This document shows, in pieces, positions 48,168-60,140 of a stretch of 64,000 nt of DNA. Both the position numbers and the translations under genes were made by a program. The stretch's first letter is position 1, and the number at the start of each line of letters is the position of its first letter. The notes beneath the pieces were generated by a model. That model was not told where the DNA came from and searched no databases. It saw only the letters and a list, made by a program, of their open reading frames with translations. The stretch covers positions 115,589 through 179,588 of the forward strand of contig BLJB01000238.1 in assembly GCA_013423325.1 (NCBI GenBank), read 5' to 3'. Source of the DNA: Usnea hakonensis. Its lineage: Eukaryota > Ascomycota > Lecanoromycetes > Lecanorales > Parmeliaceae.

Positions 48168-51100
48168 ATGCCACATTCCGTCTCTCCTCCCACGATCCCC
48201 ATCATGATCACCAAATCTTCCCTTCCCTCGGGCGTTCCTCCCACCCACGAAGAAGTCTCCTCCTTCCTCAACACAGTCTTCAAGTCCAAGACATCGCAAG
48301 AGTCTGTCGACGCTTCCTACGCTCTCACGAACCTTCTCATCACCTCGGTTGGCTTCCGCGGCTTTCGTACATATGGCATTTTGGATGAGGTTAAGAAGGC
48401 TGCTGCGGACAAGAAAGATGGGTCGAGGAGGGAAAGTGCCATGAATCTTTTGGGTGCGCTTTTCGAGAAGTTTCCACCTGCGCAAGCGATAAGCGAGGTC
48501 ATATTCTTGCTACAAGATGGGGGTGCTGTCGTGCCCGCGCTCGATGCCCTAGCGGACAAGGGCGTCGTGGTGAAGGAATCTGCGCAGTATGCCCTGGATG
48601 CGCTTTTCAAAAATCTGTCGCCCGAGAGCCTGGTCGTGGGCCTCATTCCTGTGCTATCACAATACTTGGCCAAGAGATCGGGGAAATGGCAGGGCACCGT
48701 GGGCGCTTTTGGGCTGTTGGGGAGACTGGCGGATAAGGCGAAGATGGGACAAGGCACCAAGGAGGAGGAAAGGAGCAAGGACCTGCTACGGGAGAGTATG
48801 GGAAAGAAGTTGGCAGGGCTGATCCCAATCGTTGAAGCGGGAATGCACGATTTGAAAGCCGAGGTAATTGCAGAGACAAGGGAAGGGCCCGTGGGCTAAG
48901 CTGACAGTTCGCAGGTTGCAAAGCAAGCCTTGAAGACGATGACATCCCTTACGACCCTTCTTTCAAATGACGACGTTGCACCTCGGATACCTCTACTCAT
49001 CAAGACCATGCAAAACCCTTCCACCGAAACTTTACAAAAAGCTATACATGCCTTGTCCCAAACTACCTTCGTCGCCATTGTCACATCTCCCGTCCTCGCC
49101 CTCCTCACACCACTCCTCGAACGATCCTTGAACACTCCTACAACATCCCAAGAAGTCCTGCGTCAGACAGTTGTGGTAGTAGAGAATCTTACCAAATTGG
49201 TGCACGATCCCATTGAAGCAAGAACTTTCCTACCCAAATTAAAGCCTGGTGTGCAAGGAGTCAAAGACCGTGCATCCTTGCCCGAGGTTAGAGAGATGGC
49301 GACAAGGGCCTTGCAGGTCATCAAGGCTGCTATGAAAGATGACGATGGCAATCTATTGAGCGGACAAATCGCACCTACCTCTACCGAAGACGTTCTCAGA
49401 ATCTTGGAAAAGGAAATCAAACTGCACGGTGGTCTTGCCGGAGGGCCAGACGATCTCGAGCTATGGACAGTCGCAAAAGATTATATATCGGAAATGGTCA
49501 GGGAGGATGTAAACCTCCGCCAAGTCTCTCGCATCAGCTCCTGCACAAGTCCCTACCTACAGCAGCTGATGAAGGCGGAAGAGGCCGACTTGATCTCGCA
49601 AGCATTGGAGAAGCACTTTGTTGACGAAGATCGCCGCAAGTTCGGGCAGCCCATCAAAGTAGATACAGGCGAGGTCGAGATTGTAAATACCGATTTCTCT
49701 TTGGCATACGGCGGTATGCTGCTCCTATCGCACACCAACATCACTCTACATAAAGGTCACAGATACGGCCTCTGTGGAAGAAATGGGGCCGGCAAATCCA
49801 CCCTGATGCGAAGTATCGCAGAGGGCAAGCTCGAAGGGTTCCCAAGCAAGGAACAGCTCAAGACTTGCTTCGTGGAGCACAACCAAGGCGAAGACGCGGA
49901 TTTAAGTATTCTTGAATTCGTTGCCAAGGATCCTGAGCTGGCAGCTTCTGGGAAAGACCGTATTTCAGAGGTTCTGAGCGAAGTCGGGTTCACGGCCGGT
50001 CCGAACGGGCGCCAACAGGAGAAGGTCGGTTCGCTGTCCGGTGGATGGAAGATGAAACTTGCTTTGGCCAGGGCTATGCTCATGGGCGCGGATGTGCTAC
50101 TTTTGGACGAACCTACAAATCATCTGGACGTTGGGAACGTCAAGTGGCTAGAGGAGTACCTAAGAAGCCATACCGAAATCACGAGTCTGATTGTTAGTCA
50201 CGACTCTGGCTTCCTTGACAATGTGTGTACAGACATCTACCATTACGAGCAGAAGAAATTGGTCTGCTACCCTGGAAACTTAGCGGCCTTTGTTCGAGTC
50301 AAGCCAGAAGCAAAGAGCTATTACACGCTGTCCGCATCCCAGGTGCAATTCAAGTTTCCAAACCCAGGCATTCTGACTGGCGTCAAATCATCTACGAGGG
50401 CCATTATCCGGATGCAGAATTGCACATATTCTTATCCTGGATCCTCGAAGCCATCGCTTCAAGATGTCACATGCCAACTTACACTCTCTTCACGAACCGC
50501 AATCATCGGTGCTAATGGTGCCGGCAAATCTACCCTGATCAAGCTGCTGACTGGTGAGACAATCCCCCAGACCGGTAGAGTCGAGAAGCATCCCAATCTA
50601 CGTATTGGCTACATCAAGCAGCACGCCCTTGAGCATGTGGAAATGCATATGGAGAAGACTCCAAACCAGTATCTGCAATGGCGGTATGCCAACGGTGATG
50701 ATCGAGAAGTCTTGATGAAGCAGACCAGAGTGCTCACGCCAGAGGACAAGGCTCAGATGGACAAGATTGTCTCGTTGCCTGGGCTGGGCGAACGAAAAGT
50801 CGAAAACTTGATGGGAAGACAAAAGTACAAGAAGACGTTCCAGTACGAAGTCAAGTGGGTAGGCATGCTGCCGAAACATAACACCCAGGTCTCCCGCGAA
50901 ACGCTCGTCGAACTTGGCTACGGAAAGCTGATTCAGGAATTCGACGATCATGAAGCTTCTCGTGAAGGTCTCGGTTTCCGCGTACTCGAGCCTAAAGTGA
51001 TCTCCAAGCATTTTGAAGATATCGGTCTCGACCCAGAGATCGCGAACCACAATGAGATCTCTGGTCTTTCGGGTGGCCAGAAAGTCAAAGTCGTCCTCGC

Positions 51101-51633
51101 AGGCGCCATGTGGAACAATCCCCATCTTCTCGTCCTGGACGAACCTACCAATTACCTCGATCGCGACTCACTAGGCGGTCTTGCCGTTGCTATCCGCGAG
51201 TACAAAGGTGGTGTCGTTATGATATCTCATAACGAAGAATTCGTGGGCGCATTATGCCCTGAGCAATGGCATGTCGCTGACGGTCGAGTGACTTCCAAAG
51301 GGCATTTGGCAGTGTCGATGGACCGATTTGAAGATAGCAGGCCAGGTAGTAGTGCGGCGAGCAGCAACGTGTCCAGCGCGACGGCCAGCGCCGTCAACAC
51401 CGATGCGGAGGGTGATGGGGGGATGAATTTCAAGGTTAAAAAGAAGACGAAGAAGTTGACGAGGGCGCAGATGAAAGAGAGGGAAACGAGGAGGAGGTTG
51501 AGGCATATCGAGTGGTTGAACTCGCCCAAGGTATGTACTCCAATCAGGTTCCCTTTGGGGACAACTGGAAGTGCATTTGCTGACAATGAGACAGGGCACG
51601 CCTCATCCTCCAGACACAGATGATGACGCATAA
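48168..51633 (+). CDS. NEW1: ABC-F translation factor NEW1 / elf1 (eEF3-like)
   Basis: Three exons, 48168-48863, 48915-51530, 51595-51633, give 1,116 aa. HEAT-like helices occupy about residues 30-430. ABC1 has Walker A GRNGAGKST at 520, signature LSGGWKMKLA and LLLDEPTNHLD. ABC2 has GANGAGKST at 764, LSGGQKVKV and LVLDEPTNYLD. A chromodomain insert (YKKTFQYEVKWVGMLP) at about 868-920 lies in ABC2. The C-terminus is basic then acidic (KVKKKTKKLTRAQMK ... TDDDA). The insert sequence, FDDHEASREGLGFRV and SHNEEFVGALCPEQWHV match NEW1/elf1 rather than eEF3 (YEF3). NEW1 binds ribosomes and affects termination and recycling; S. pombe elf1 was linked to mRNA export. The last coding exon is only 39 nt. 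All ATPase motifs are intact. Exact N-terminus uncertain: ATGs at 48168 and 48204 are in frame. Confidence 0.92.
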
Positions 51634-52119
51634 AAGGCTTTTCGAGACATGAGTCAGGATACTGCATAACGACTATAGACGGGCGTCTTTTTTGTTTTTG
51701 GGGTCGCACGACGACTATAGATACCTCGAAAGATGGCGATAGAGGCGTTTCCTGTCTTCTTGGGTTGAGAAGTTCTTCTAGATTAGGTTGGAGATTTGCA
51801 TTTAGACTACTGCATACTTGATAGAATTCCATGCATGCATGTCCTTTTGCATTGTCGATATGTGCATGTTGGGCCTCGTATACGTGGTGTGTTTATTTCC
51901 AACGGTTGTGGGGTGGATTTGTTTATGGGCTAAATTACCCGAAGCCTGAAAGCTAGGGCTGTGCTAGCGCGCTGCCTGATTGGGGAAAAGGGTCCTGAGA
52001 TGAAGTGTGGTATTTCCCGTCTGCTGGAACGGTTATTCGCTGTCTCTCTCTCTATTCGACATCGTCAATAATTTCAGCTTCCTGATTACATTAATTTTTT
52101 TTCACGAGAGCTAATGACC

Positions 52120-52154
<35 letters not shown>

Positions 52155-52443
52155 GTGGATCCTTAGGTGTACGTGTACGACTGTACGATGGCGGGTCTGG
52201 GCTGGGAACCAAATGCCAAGGTTTGAGAACTATGCCCACCAGCCAGCAGCTTTTAGCGGGGGATTAATCCCCGGGACGCGCTATTGAGGCCCCTGTCAAG
52301 TGTGCTTTAGGGGTCGGCTTGGGGCCAATCGTGCTCTTTACCCCACCTCTGGGCTAGGATTTTGTACATGGTTTTGGGGGAACTGAGAGCGAGAATGCGA
52401 GTAGACGTTTTTGGGAAACGGGTTTTGAGTTCATGGGATTGCG
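51634..52443. other. Intergenic region with an ATCT/TTTC microsatellite
   Basis: No gene recognised. A (CTAT)n run followed by (CTTT)n occupies 52121-52154. Confidence 0.6.
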
Positions 52444-53107
52444 TGCATGTAGGGGACGAATATGTTTAAAACATGTTTATTGCCTAGCCGCTTGTAGTTT
52501 AGCGTAAAACGTGTTTTAAATAGGTTTTTTGTGAGGCGAGAAACCTCGCTTATTTTAGTGTAATATATGGCCTTTTCTCGGTAATCTCCGGCCGTAAAAA
52601 GAGGTGATTTTAGGCCAAATAATGATGTTTTTGGCTATTCGATATTTATGCAAATAAATCATGGCTATAGGCACGGAGAACCACTAATTTGTAGCCTCCT
52701 AATTGGTCTACTAATACTGCCTATACTCTATTACCTATAACCTATACTGTTGCCCCTACAGTTGCTGCTGTTGTTAGCTATAGGATCGGATCGTCATGCT
52801 GTTGATTCAGCGAATAGATATAGATTGTGATTTCTTGGTCTTCCACCTCGCTGTGGAGGCATTGCAGTGAGAGTATAACTGGTAGATGTTAGTTAATTGT
52901 TGCAAAAAATGGAACGCGATTTAGTAGAGAAGCAAGTTAACGGAAGAGGTACTTATATTCGCTAATAAATTATGTGGTGGAGGATGTACCTACTCGTAGG
53001 GCTGGCTTACTAATTAAAAACGAATAAACCGCTAGCAATAACACCGCTAAGAGGTTTTAAACATGTTTTTTGTCGAATATACGTGTTTTATTCGTGCCCT
53101 ACGTGCA
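52444..53107. mobile_element. MITE-like inverted-repeat element, about 664 bp
   Basis: The left end TGCATGTAGGGGACGAATA and the right end TATTCGTGCCCTACGTGCA are inverted repeats of 19 bases with two mismatches. A second inverted word, TTTAAAACATGTTT / TTTTAAACATGTTT, lies just inside at 52464 and 53055. The interior is AT-rich, has a hairpin GCGAG...CTCGC near 52536, and encodes nothing recognisable. I could not define a target duplication, so the family is unassigned. Confidence 0.55.
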
Positions 53108-53754
53108 TGTGGCATGAGGGACTGACAAGGAGTGAGTGTCTGGGCTTGCGGTCCCTGGAATTAAAAGCAGATCATTTCCTGCATTCTGCCAATCATTTGT
53201 CCGTGCGACAAATTCCGATCCGACGAACTCAATCAATCTCCATGATCACGCATCATGATGAACGGGTGCAGAAGGAAATAAATAATCAAGGCGAAAGCAA
53301 GCTCTCTCGATCAAGGATTCGTGATTAGAGGAGACTAACTAGGCTTGGTCCGCTGGATATCGAAAAGTTAAAGGGGTTTATCAGCCCCTAGTCTACGTGG
53401 TACTCATAGCGATCCTGGGCCTAGATTTATGCAGCCTGCTTTATCTGCTCAGACTTCCCCGCTGCCCAATTATCGTCGACGCCGAATTGACGCCAGCGAG
53501 GTACCGAGAATCTCATGTTCAGTTGATACACTGACAGATTTCGAATTATAAAGCAGCGGCGAAATTAGTTCGCGCACTGTGGTCGGGCTGTTACATACAC
53601 GCTTTGGTCTTTGGGTTGGCAATTCTCATGTTACACAGCTATCCAAACCTCTGATTCTGTCGCCAGTTGTCACGCTCTTATCCATCGTATTGGCAGAAAT
53701 ATTATTGAGTTGAAGTTACACTTGCCCAAGATCCTACGACGATTAGTCGCAAAT
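53108..53754. other. Intergenic; promoter of the permease gene
   Basis: No gene recognised. An in-frame ATG at 53611 lies upstream of the chosen permease start, but the intervening 48 codons do not resemble the family N-terminus. Confidence 0.5.
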
Positions 53755-55459
53755 ATGGACAACGAAAAATCCAGGATGGATGATATCGTGCGCGACACTT
53801 CTAACGACAATGTCGATTTAAAATCTCTTGACTCTGATGCCCTTGTTTTGGCCCAGATGGGCTATACTCAAGAGATGAAACGCAACTACACCTGGTTCTC
53901 CCTGCTTGGTGTTGGCTTTTCCCTTACCAACTCCTGGTGGGGCATCTCTGCCGCCCTTATCACTGGCATCAACTCTGGCGGTCCTGTGCAGATTGTCTAC
54001 GGCCTTCTATTCTTCGCGCTCATCTCGACATGTGTGGGGATAAGTCTTTCGGAGTTGGCATCAGCGCTCCCGAACGCGGGAGGGCAGTACTTTTGGGCGA
54101 ATGAGCTCGCTCCAAGAAGATACGCAAACTTCGCGAGCTACTTGACAGGGTGGTTCGCTTGGGCGGGAAGCATCTTCACGAGCGCTAGTGTTGCATTGGG
54201 GACGGCGAGTGCGGCCGTGGGCTGCTACCAGCTGTCGCATCCAGACTTGTACGTATCTCGCTCGTAGCACCTATGTGAGCGAAGTGGCTGACAGACTCAG
54301 CGTAATACAGCCCTGGCATGTCTGGGTTGCATACCTTGTCATCAACGTCTTCGCTTTCATCTGGAATTGCTATGCCAAATGGCTACCCATGATAGCCCAA
54401 GTTTCCATTTTCACTTCTCTAATTTCTTTCTTCGTTACCTTGGTCACGGTCCCTGCAAAGGCGCCAACGCACCAAGATGCAAAATTCGTCTTCGCCAATT
54501 TCGTAAATAACACCGGCTGGTCGCAGAATGGAATCGCTTTCATAGTCGGCCTGATCAACACGAATTACGCCTTCGCCTGCCTCGATTGTGCAACACACCT
54601 TGCCGAAGAGGTCAATCATCCTGAAAGAATGGTCCCCATCGCCATCATGGGCACCGTTGCCATTGGATTCGTCACCTCATGGTTCTACTCCATCGCCATC
54701 TTCTTCAGCATGAGCAACCTTGACGGCCTCCAGACCACGTCCACCCTCGTACCAATCTTGGCGCTGTTCTACCAAGCCCTTGGGAGCAAAGCAGGAGCCA
54801 TTGTACTAGAGAGTTTGTTCATAGCGACGGGAATATGGTGTCTTGTTGCTAGCCATACCTGGCAGAGTCGCTTGTGCTGGTCCTTCGCTCGCGACGGCGG
54901 TTTGCCGTTCAGCAAATTCCTCAGCCACGTCGATCCTCGAGTGGATGTGCCTCTCCGCGCGCATTTTGTCAGCTGCGTTATCGTGACCATTCTGGGCTTG
55001 CTGTATTTGGGAAGCTACACAGCTTTCAACAGCATGGTCACGGCCTGCATCGTCCTTCTTTACGTTTCCTACTCTGTCCCGGTCATCTGCCTTTTGATTA
55101 AAGGCCGCAACAATATCAATCATGGCCCCTTTTGGCTAGGTCCTTTTGGCCTGTTCGCCAACGTCGTGTTGCTGCTGTGGACTTGCTTCACGTTGATCAT
55201 GTACTCGTTCCCGCCCGCCAAACCAGTCACTGCGGGAAGTAAGTCGTCCAAACCCCCCAATCTATCGAAAATCTGGCTTCGGAATGTGCAGATGCTGACG
55301 GGTGCATCAGATATGAACTACGTGTCTGCCGTGTATGGTGTCGTCGTACTTATAATCGTGACGGATTGGCTCGTGCGTGGAAAGAGGGGTTATAGAGGAC
55401 AGACCTTGAGGCGCGAAGAGGCCGAGGCGAATTTGACTGGCGGAGAAACTGTGCGGTAG
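53755..55459 (+). CDS. APC-superfamily amino acid / choline permease
   Basis: Three exons, 53755-54248, 54301-55238, 55311-55459, give 526 aa. The acidic cytosolic N-terminus leads to MGYTQEMKRNYTWFSLLGV, then about twelve hydrophobic segments, the usual APC layout. The motif SLTNSWWGISAAL..TGINSGGP in TM1-2 and the helix LSELASALPNAGGQYFWANELAP are hallmarks of the fungal HNM1/GABA-permease group, which imports choline, GABA or other amino acids across the plasma membrane. The first intron must use the CAG at 54298-54300 to give D-F-V-I-Q-P-W-H-V-W. The second (72 nt, no stop in frame) could be retained without breaking the protein. Substrate cannot be decided from sequence. Confidence 0.87.
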
Positions 55460-55768
55460 TGTGTTTCCGTAAAGAGATCATGGTCAGAGCTCTCGATGCT
55501 ATGATTGCTTTGAACGGTCTATGACTGCAGTTCTCCTTTAGTCGATGATCTTTTCATTTTACTACTGACTGATCGATTCAAGTGCTAGCTTAGGGCTAGG
55601 GCTAGACTGCATCTTACCTACCGTATCTAAGTAGGCGTAGAAATGTTACCCCTCGTCTTACCTCCACTAAGCCAACCTGTCCTCTGGTACCTAACATGCT
55701 CGCTTAACCCGGCGAGAACTTTGACATTAAGTCGCCGAGTCACAGCGTTAACTAGGAAAGGTCCCCCC
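55460..55768. other. Intergenic
   Basis: 309 bases with no gene signal between the permease stop and the remains of the NB-ARC gene. Confidence 0.5.
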
Positions 55769-57704
55769 ATGGCAGAGACCATTGCAGCAATCAGTCTCGT
55801 CGCAAACATAGCCTAATTCATCAATTATGGATCAATGGTAGTCAGAAGGCTTAATGAGTTCCACACCAGGTGCCAAAAGTCTTTCGAGATATCCGAATTG
55901 AGCTGCCTCTTCTTCTTCTCGATACTCTTGAAAAGACGAAAGAGCAAGCCGACATTGCCGTAGAGACCCCAAAAAGCCTTGTTGCCTGTGGTCGATGGCG
56001 CAGGTGGAGCTGCTAGATGAGATGTTGGATAAGGTTCTTGATCAGCGATGCTGATTCTTCGTGGTAGTGGAGTTTACCAGGTAAGTCTGTCATACTCTTA
56101 CTGCATCTTGCCTGTCAGGGATGAGAGCTCTCGAGGTAGTTGTGGTGCTACACACTCGACTAGGTCAATTCAATCCTTAGGACATTCTAATCATAATGCA
56201 TCTCACAGTCTTGGGGCGGAGAAGAAAGTGCAGGCTTTGACGTACTATCAAGCTACCAGCGTTGTAGGACCTGAAAAGCCTATGGACTCGCAAAAGATAT
56301 TAGAGTCGGTCTTTACAGTGCCCTTCGAGAGGGATCCGAGGTACATTGATCGCGCCGACATCACGTCACAGCTCGATAAACGGCTCCAATGTCACCATCG
56401 TGCAGCACTCGCAGGTATTGGTGGGGTAGGGTTATTAGAAACCTACTGCCCAACACCAGGGTCATTGACAATGAAGTGACTCTCACGCTCGCCTAGGAAG
56501 ACTCAGATAGCCATCGAATACCGCTACAGATACCGCGAACGAGACCCTACGGCGCACGTCTTCTGGGTCCACGCTAGCACAGCCTCAAGAGTCGACCAAG
56601 GATATAAGCAAATTACAAGAAAGCTCGACCTTCCAGGATGGGAAGATTTGAGCTTGAATACTTTTGAAATCGTCTCAGAATGGCTCAGTGAACATGGAAA
56701 ATGGCTTTTCGTTTTCGATAACGCGGATGACCTGGATTTGTATTTTGGACCAGTAGTCATGGCGGGCCAGCGAAAGCAAATGCATGAGTATCTTCCTCGC
56801 TGTGCGGATGGCACCACTTTCATCACCACGCGGGATAAAAGAGTGGGATACAGGCTAGCGGATAGAGAGGATCCAATCCTCGTACCTCCAATGAGCATCA
56901 ACGACGCTGGAACTTTACTACGATCGAAAACAAGCCATGACGAAGGCCCCACGCGTGATCTGACCCGGGACATTGAGCTTCTTGAAATGTTGGGCAATCT
57001 TCCACTTGCCATTACGCAAGCTGCTGCCTTCATCACTGAGAACAACATAACCGTGGCCGAGTATCTGGACGTCTTCGCAACGAATCAGTCGGAAGTTGAA
57101 GATCTGTTAAGTGAGGAGATGGGAGACCCCAGGCGGTATTCGGAGTTCGGTAGCTCGATCATGAACACCTTGAAGTTGTCATTTGACCAAATTCTTAAGC
57201 AGAAGCCACTTGCGGCGGATCTACTATCTTTCATGGCTTTTCTCGACCGAAACGGGATTCCAAGAAGTCTGCTCAAGCGTGACAACATGCGTACGGTCGA
57301 TTTTGTCTCGGCTTTGGGTGCGCTTCAGGCGTTCTCCCTCATTGGTGCCGAGAAAGAGGGGAGCGAGTTTCGAGATGCATAGGCTTGTTCAATTGGATTT
57401 GCAAAGATGGCTTAGAAATTCTCGTGCAAAATGGCAAGACGAGGTCTTGGAGGTGCTTTCGGAAAGATTTCCCCCCGGAGACTACAGCAACTGGAAAGAA
57501 TGTGAAATGCTGTCTCCGCACGCGCAAATGGCCATCACCTATTCCAATAAGTCAAGTGCGAGTGAACTTCGACGGGGGAATATACTGCACAATCTGGCGA
57601 GGTTCGGCGGTGAGCAAAGTCGGTATGAGCTTGCGGAAGAGCGATACACTGAAGTGGTCGCTATTCGTGAAAAAGGCCTTGGGATCGGTAGCCCTGACAC
57701 CTGA
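55769..57704 (+). pseudogene. NB-ARC (NLR-like) gene with fungal N-terminal domain, broken
   Basis: The start MAETIAAISLVANIA...FINYG is the typical N-terminal domain of fungal NLR-type proteins, but codon 16 is TAA (55814) where CAA (Gln) is expected. The frame then changes near 55865 (VPKVFRDIRIELPLLLDTLEK) and again near 55990 (QVELLDEMLDKVL). The NB-ARC part is well kept: P-loop GIGGVGKTQ spliced across a 66-nt intron (56431-56496), FVFDNADDLD Walker B, TTFITTRDKR, and GLPL-like LGNLPLAITQAAAFI. Another one-base shift near 57362 moves FEMHRLVQLDLQRWL into a new frame. The C-terminal TPR-like region (YTEVVAIREKGLG) stops at 57704 after about one repeat. Such proteins act in non-self recognition or incompatibility; this copy is inactive. 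Confidence 0.8.
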
Positions 57705-58704
57705 TTTGGAGAGAGTCGAGATGGCGAGAAAGATGCAGACGAGTAGCTTGGTATAGGCAGGTGACACACGCGCGCCGTCACCCCAAAACCAACAGGCCGG
57801 GAGCGAGGACTTCTTGGGAGGTTTTTGCCGCCCTCTGGAAACGATTATTTCATGTTGTGAGCGGGGAGGCAACAAGCGTCTTGGGTCGTCTCACGGTTTC
57901 TCCTCCATCCAGGAATGGGGATTGGGAATGTCTTTACTACACGGCCTTACTCCCAAGGATGGTTTTAGACAAAGAGAGCATGTAGGCGATTCAGCCATCA
58001 GCGTGCATTCAGGACCGCGGGAGGGCTAAGGTATCTATGCAAGCTGCGGAAGAAGGTTGCCAGTCCGAGATGTCGAGGCCTAACAATGTCTTCCCACAGT
58101 GATCATGGGATTGGACGACCTCGATTTATTCAGAAGTCCGTTGCCTCAAAGGGTAAATCAATCCATTCTCCCCGTTAAGCTGATGTGGCTTTATCTATTG
58201 GTGTCGCTCTATCAGGTGACTCACTTCTGGATGCCACGATGCTTTCGAAACATGTCTGATACACCCCACAGTGACTGCTGATGCACTGCGGCAGCTTGAC
58301 CCTTTGTTTTGTCTACCGCAACCGCTGCTCTGACTTTGTCCACACCACTACACAAGAGGGGTTATCCGTCACCATGACCCGTCACGGACCCTTGAATTCA
58401 TTCCGGTCAGGAACGGAGAGCCGAGGTAATTTGATGTACGAGTAATTTTCTTGGAATTAGGTGCTGTGTCTACCTTGATGCTCTAACAATTAAAGAGGGG
58501 TGTTGAGAGCAGAGGGACGAGGAGGCAAGGGGCCTCGTGAATAGCAACGCATGATGTTCCGCCAAACGCCAAATGTAAGCACGTGATCCAGGACAGGGTT
58601 TCGGAACAGTCAAACGTTGTCCGATTGGTCATGACGCCTTGAAATTTCATGACCCTGATTAGAGGTGCGACCCTGCCAATCTCCCGCAAATCCAGCTGCA
58701 CCGC
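57705..58704. other. Decayed 3' part of the NB-ARC gene and intergenic DNA
   Basis: Short fragments in several frames with many stops. No complete TPR repeat can be read. It may include the eroded C-terminal repeat region of the preceding pseudogene. Confidence 0.4.
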
Positions 58705-59298
58705 TCACGCGCGACGCCACTTTACCTGCCAGGGCTCTAGGTGGGTACCCTCTTTCCTTTTTTGGTCAAAAATCACCCATAACTCCGTGTTCTCGCTTGG
58801 AATTATGTTGCTTATTGGCTTCCGGCTCTCCTGGTCGGCCTGCAAGTACATTTGAAAAAATTGGACCAAAGGAAAGAACTTTTTGTCCACCTCTTGGACC
58901 AAGAAGTTCGAGCCAGGAGGTTTCACTACAGATTGTGGACCCACCACGAAAACGCGGTGTCGAACGTAGTTCGTTTTTTTGTCCTTTGGACTGAACATTT
59001 GACCGTTTTGGTAGTTCTTCGGCCATGGGAACGGTTTAAGCTCGTCAGCTGGAGCTGTGAGATTGGATTGGCTGTTGCTTGGCTCGCCCGAGACAGGTAC
59101 AGGATTGGATTTTTTGTTGCTCGGTTTTTTGTTTTTTGATTTTTTGTTACTCGGTTCGCCCGAGACAAGTGTAGGATTGGGTTCATTGCTTGGCCCGCCC
59201 GAGACAGGTGTAGGATTGGGTTCATTGCTTGGCCCGTCCCAAACGGACTGAGGAGAATCAAAATTGTAGCTTGGATCATAGTATTCAGCAGCGGACAT
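58705..59298 (-). CDS. Hypothetical protein with internal P-S-N-E-P-N-P repeats
   Basis: A single-exon frame of 197 aa if it begins at MSAAEYYDPSYNF. The frame is open further upstream, but that part is the translation of a tandem DNA repeat, so 59298 is preferred. Residues about 25-70 hold three to four copies of a 12-13-residue unit (GGPSNEPNPTLVS) with a lysine-rich variant (NKKSKNKKPSNKKS). The C-terminal ~110 residues look globular: ELKPFPWPKNYQNGQ, YVRHRVFVVGP, FFQMYLQADQ, LWVIFDQKRKEG. No signal peptide, no membrane segment, no family recognised. Possibly lineage-specific. Confidence 0.5.
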   Translation of the reverse strand: MSAAEYYDPSYNFDSPQSVWDGPSNEPNPTPVSGGPSNEPNPTLVSGEPSNKKSKNKKPSNKKSNPVPVSGEPSNSQSNLTAPADELKPFPWPKNYQNGQMFSPKDKKTNYVRHRVFVVGPQSVVKPPGSNFLVQEVDKKFFPLVQFFQMYLQADQESRKPISNIIPSENTELWVIFDQKRKEGTHLEPWQVKWRRA

Positions 59299-59504
59299 CT
59301 TGACTGATATTTGGCGATTTGGTGCGGGGCGAGATGTAAGGCCGTTTGCGTGAGTGGTGTGGGATTGCTGTGTATGGATGCTGGTGTGGTAGGATGCTGG
59401 TATGGAGGAGTGCTTAGATGAATGGATATTTGTACGGAGAAAGATGTGTGAAAAGCTTTTATGCTGTGAGATGGCTGGAAGGCAGCACAGTGGGGGAGAC
59501 AGAA

Positions 59505-60140
59505 GACTGGAGGGGTTGAAACGAAACGATGGCAAAGGGAGAGGGGCCTTCATGTGACGGTCGAGTTTCACTTGACATGTAGAACGGCTGTGATGTGGTA
59601 GGGTGACAGCACAGCAGAAGGAGAGACGAGACTGGAGGGGTCGAAACGAAACATTGATGAAGGGGAAAGTCCCAGCATCCATGTAATGAGCCAGCTTCAG
59701 ATCAGCTACAAGACCACAAAGTTTACTTTGTGACTTGTCGATGAAGAAGAGACTGGAGGGGTTGAAACAAATTGTCGACAGTGGGGGGGAAGCTTTCAAG
59801 TGACGGCTTGAAATTCATAAAGATGCAACGGTTGGAAGATGGCTGATTGGCAGCACAGCAGGGTAGAAAGAGGATCGAAGGGGCTGAAACGAAACGTTGC
59901 AAAAGGGGAGAGTCCCGGCGTCCATGTTTTGGGCCAGTTTTAGATCCGTTGTATGACTGTGAGGCTTAGCATATGACTTGTCGATGAAGAAGAGACTGGA
60001 GGGGGTGAAACGAAACGATGGTAAAGGGAGAGGCCCTTTCATGTGACGGTCGAGTTTCACTTGAGATGTAGAACAGCCGTAATATGGTAGGTTCACCGCA
60101 CAGCAGAAGGAGAGACGAGGCTGGAGATGTTGAAACGATA
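59505..60140. repeat. Tandem array with ~122-bp period, six units, dimeric higher order
   Basis: The core GACTGGAGGGGTTGAAACGA recurs at 59505, 59630, 59751, 59872 (GGATCGAAGGGG variant), 59994 and 60119, spaced 125, 121, 121, 122 and 125 bp. Odd units end in GGCAGCACAG...GAGAC-like sequence; even units contain TGACTTGTCGATGAAGAAGA. The true repeat is therefore a ~245-bp A+B dimer. Spacing is not consistently a multiple of three, so I regard it as non-coding although short minus-strand frames cross it. It lies just upstream of the orphan gene at 58705-59298. Confidence 0.85.

Noticed and set aside
48168..51633. eEF3 (YEF3)
   Set aside because: The insert in the second ABC domain and the FVGALCPEQWHV end are of the NEW1/elf1 type.
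50598..51832. Long minus-strand frames across the NEW1 gene
   Set aside because: They are antisense shadows of a conserved coding region with no family signal of their own.
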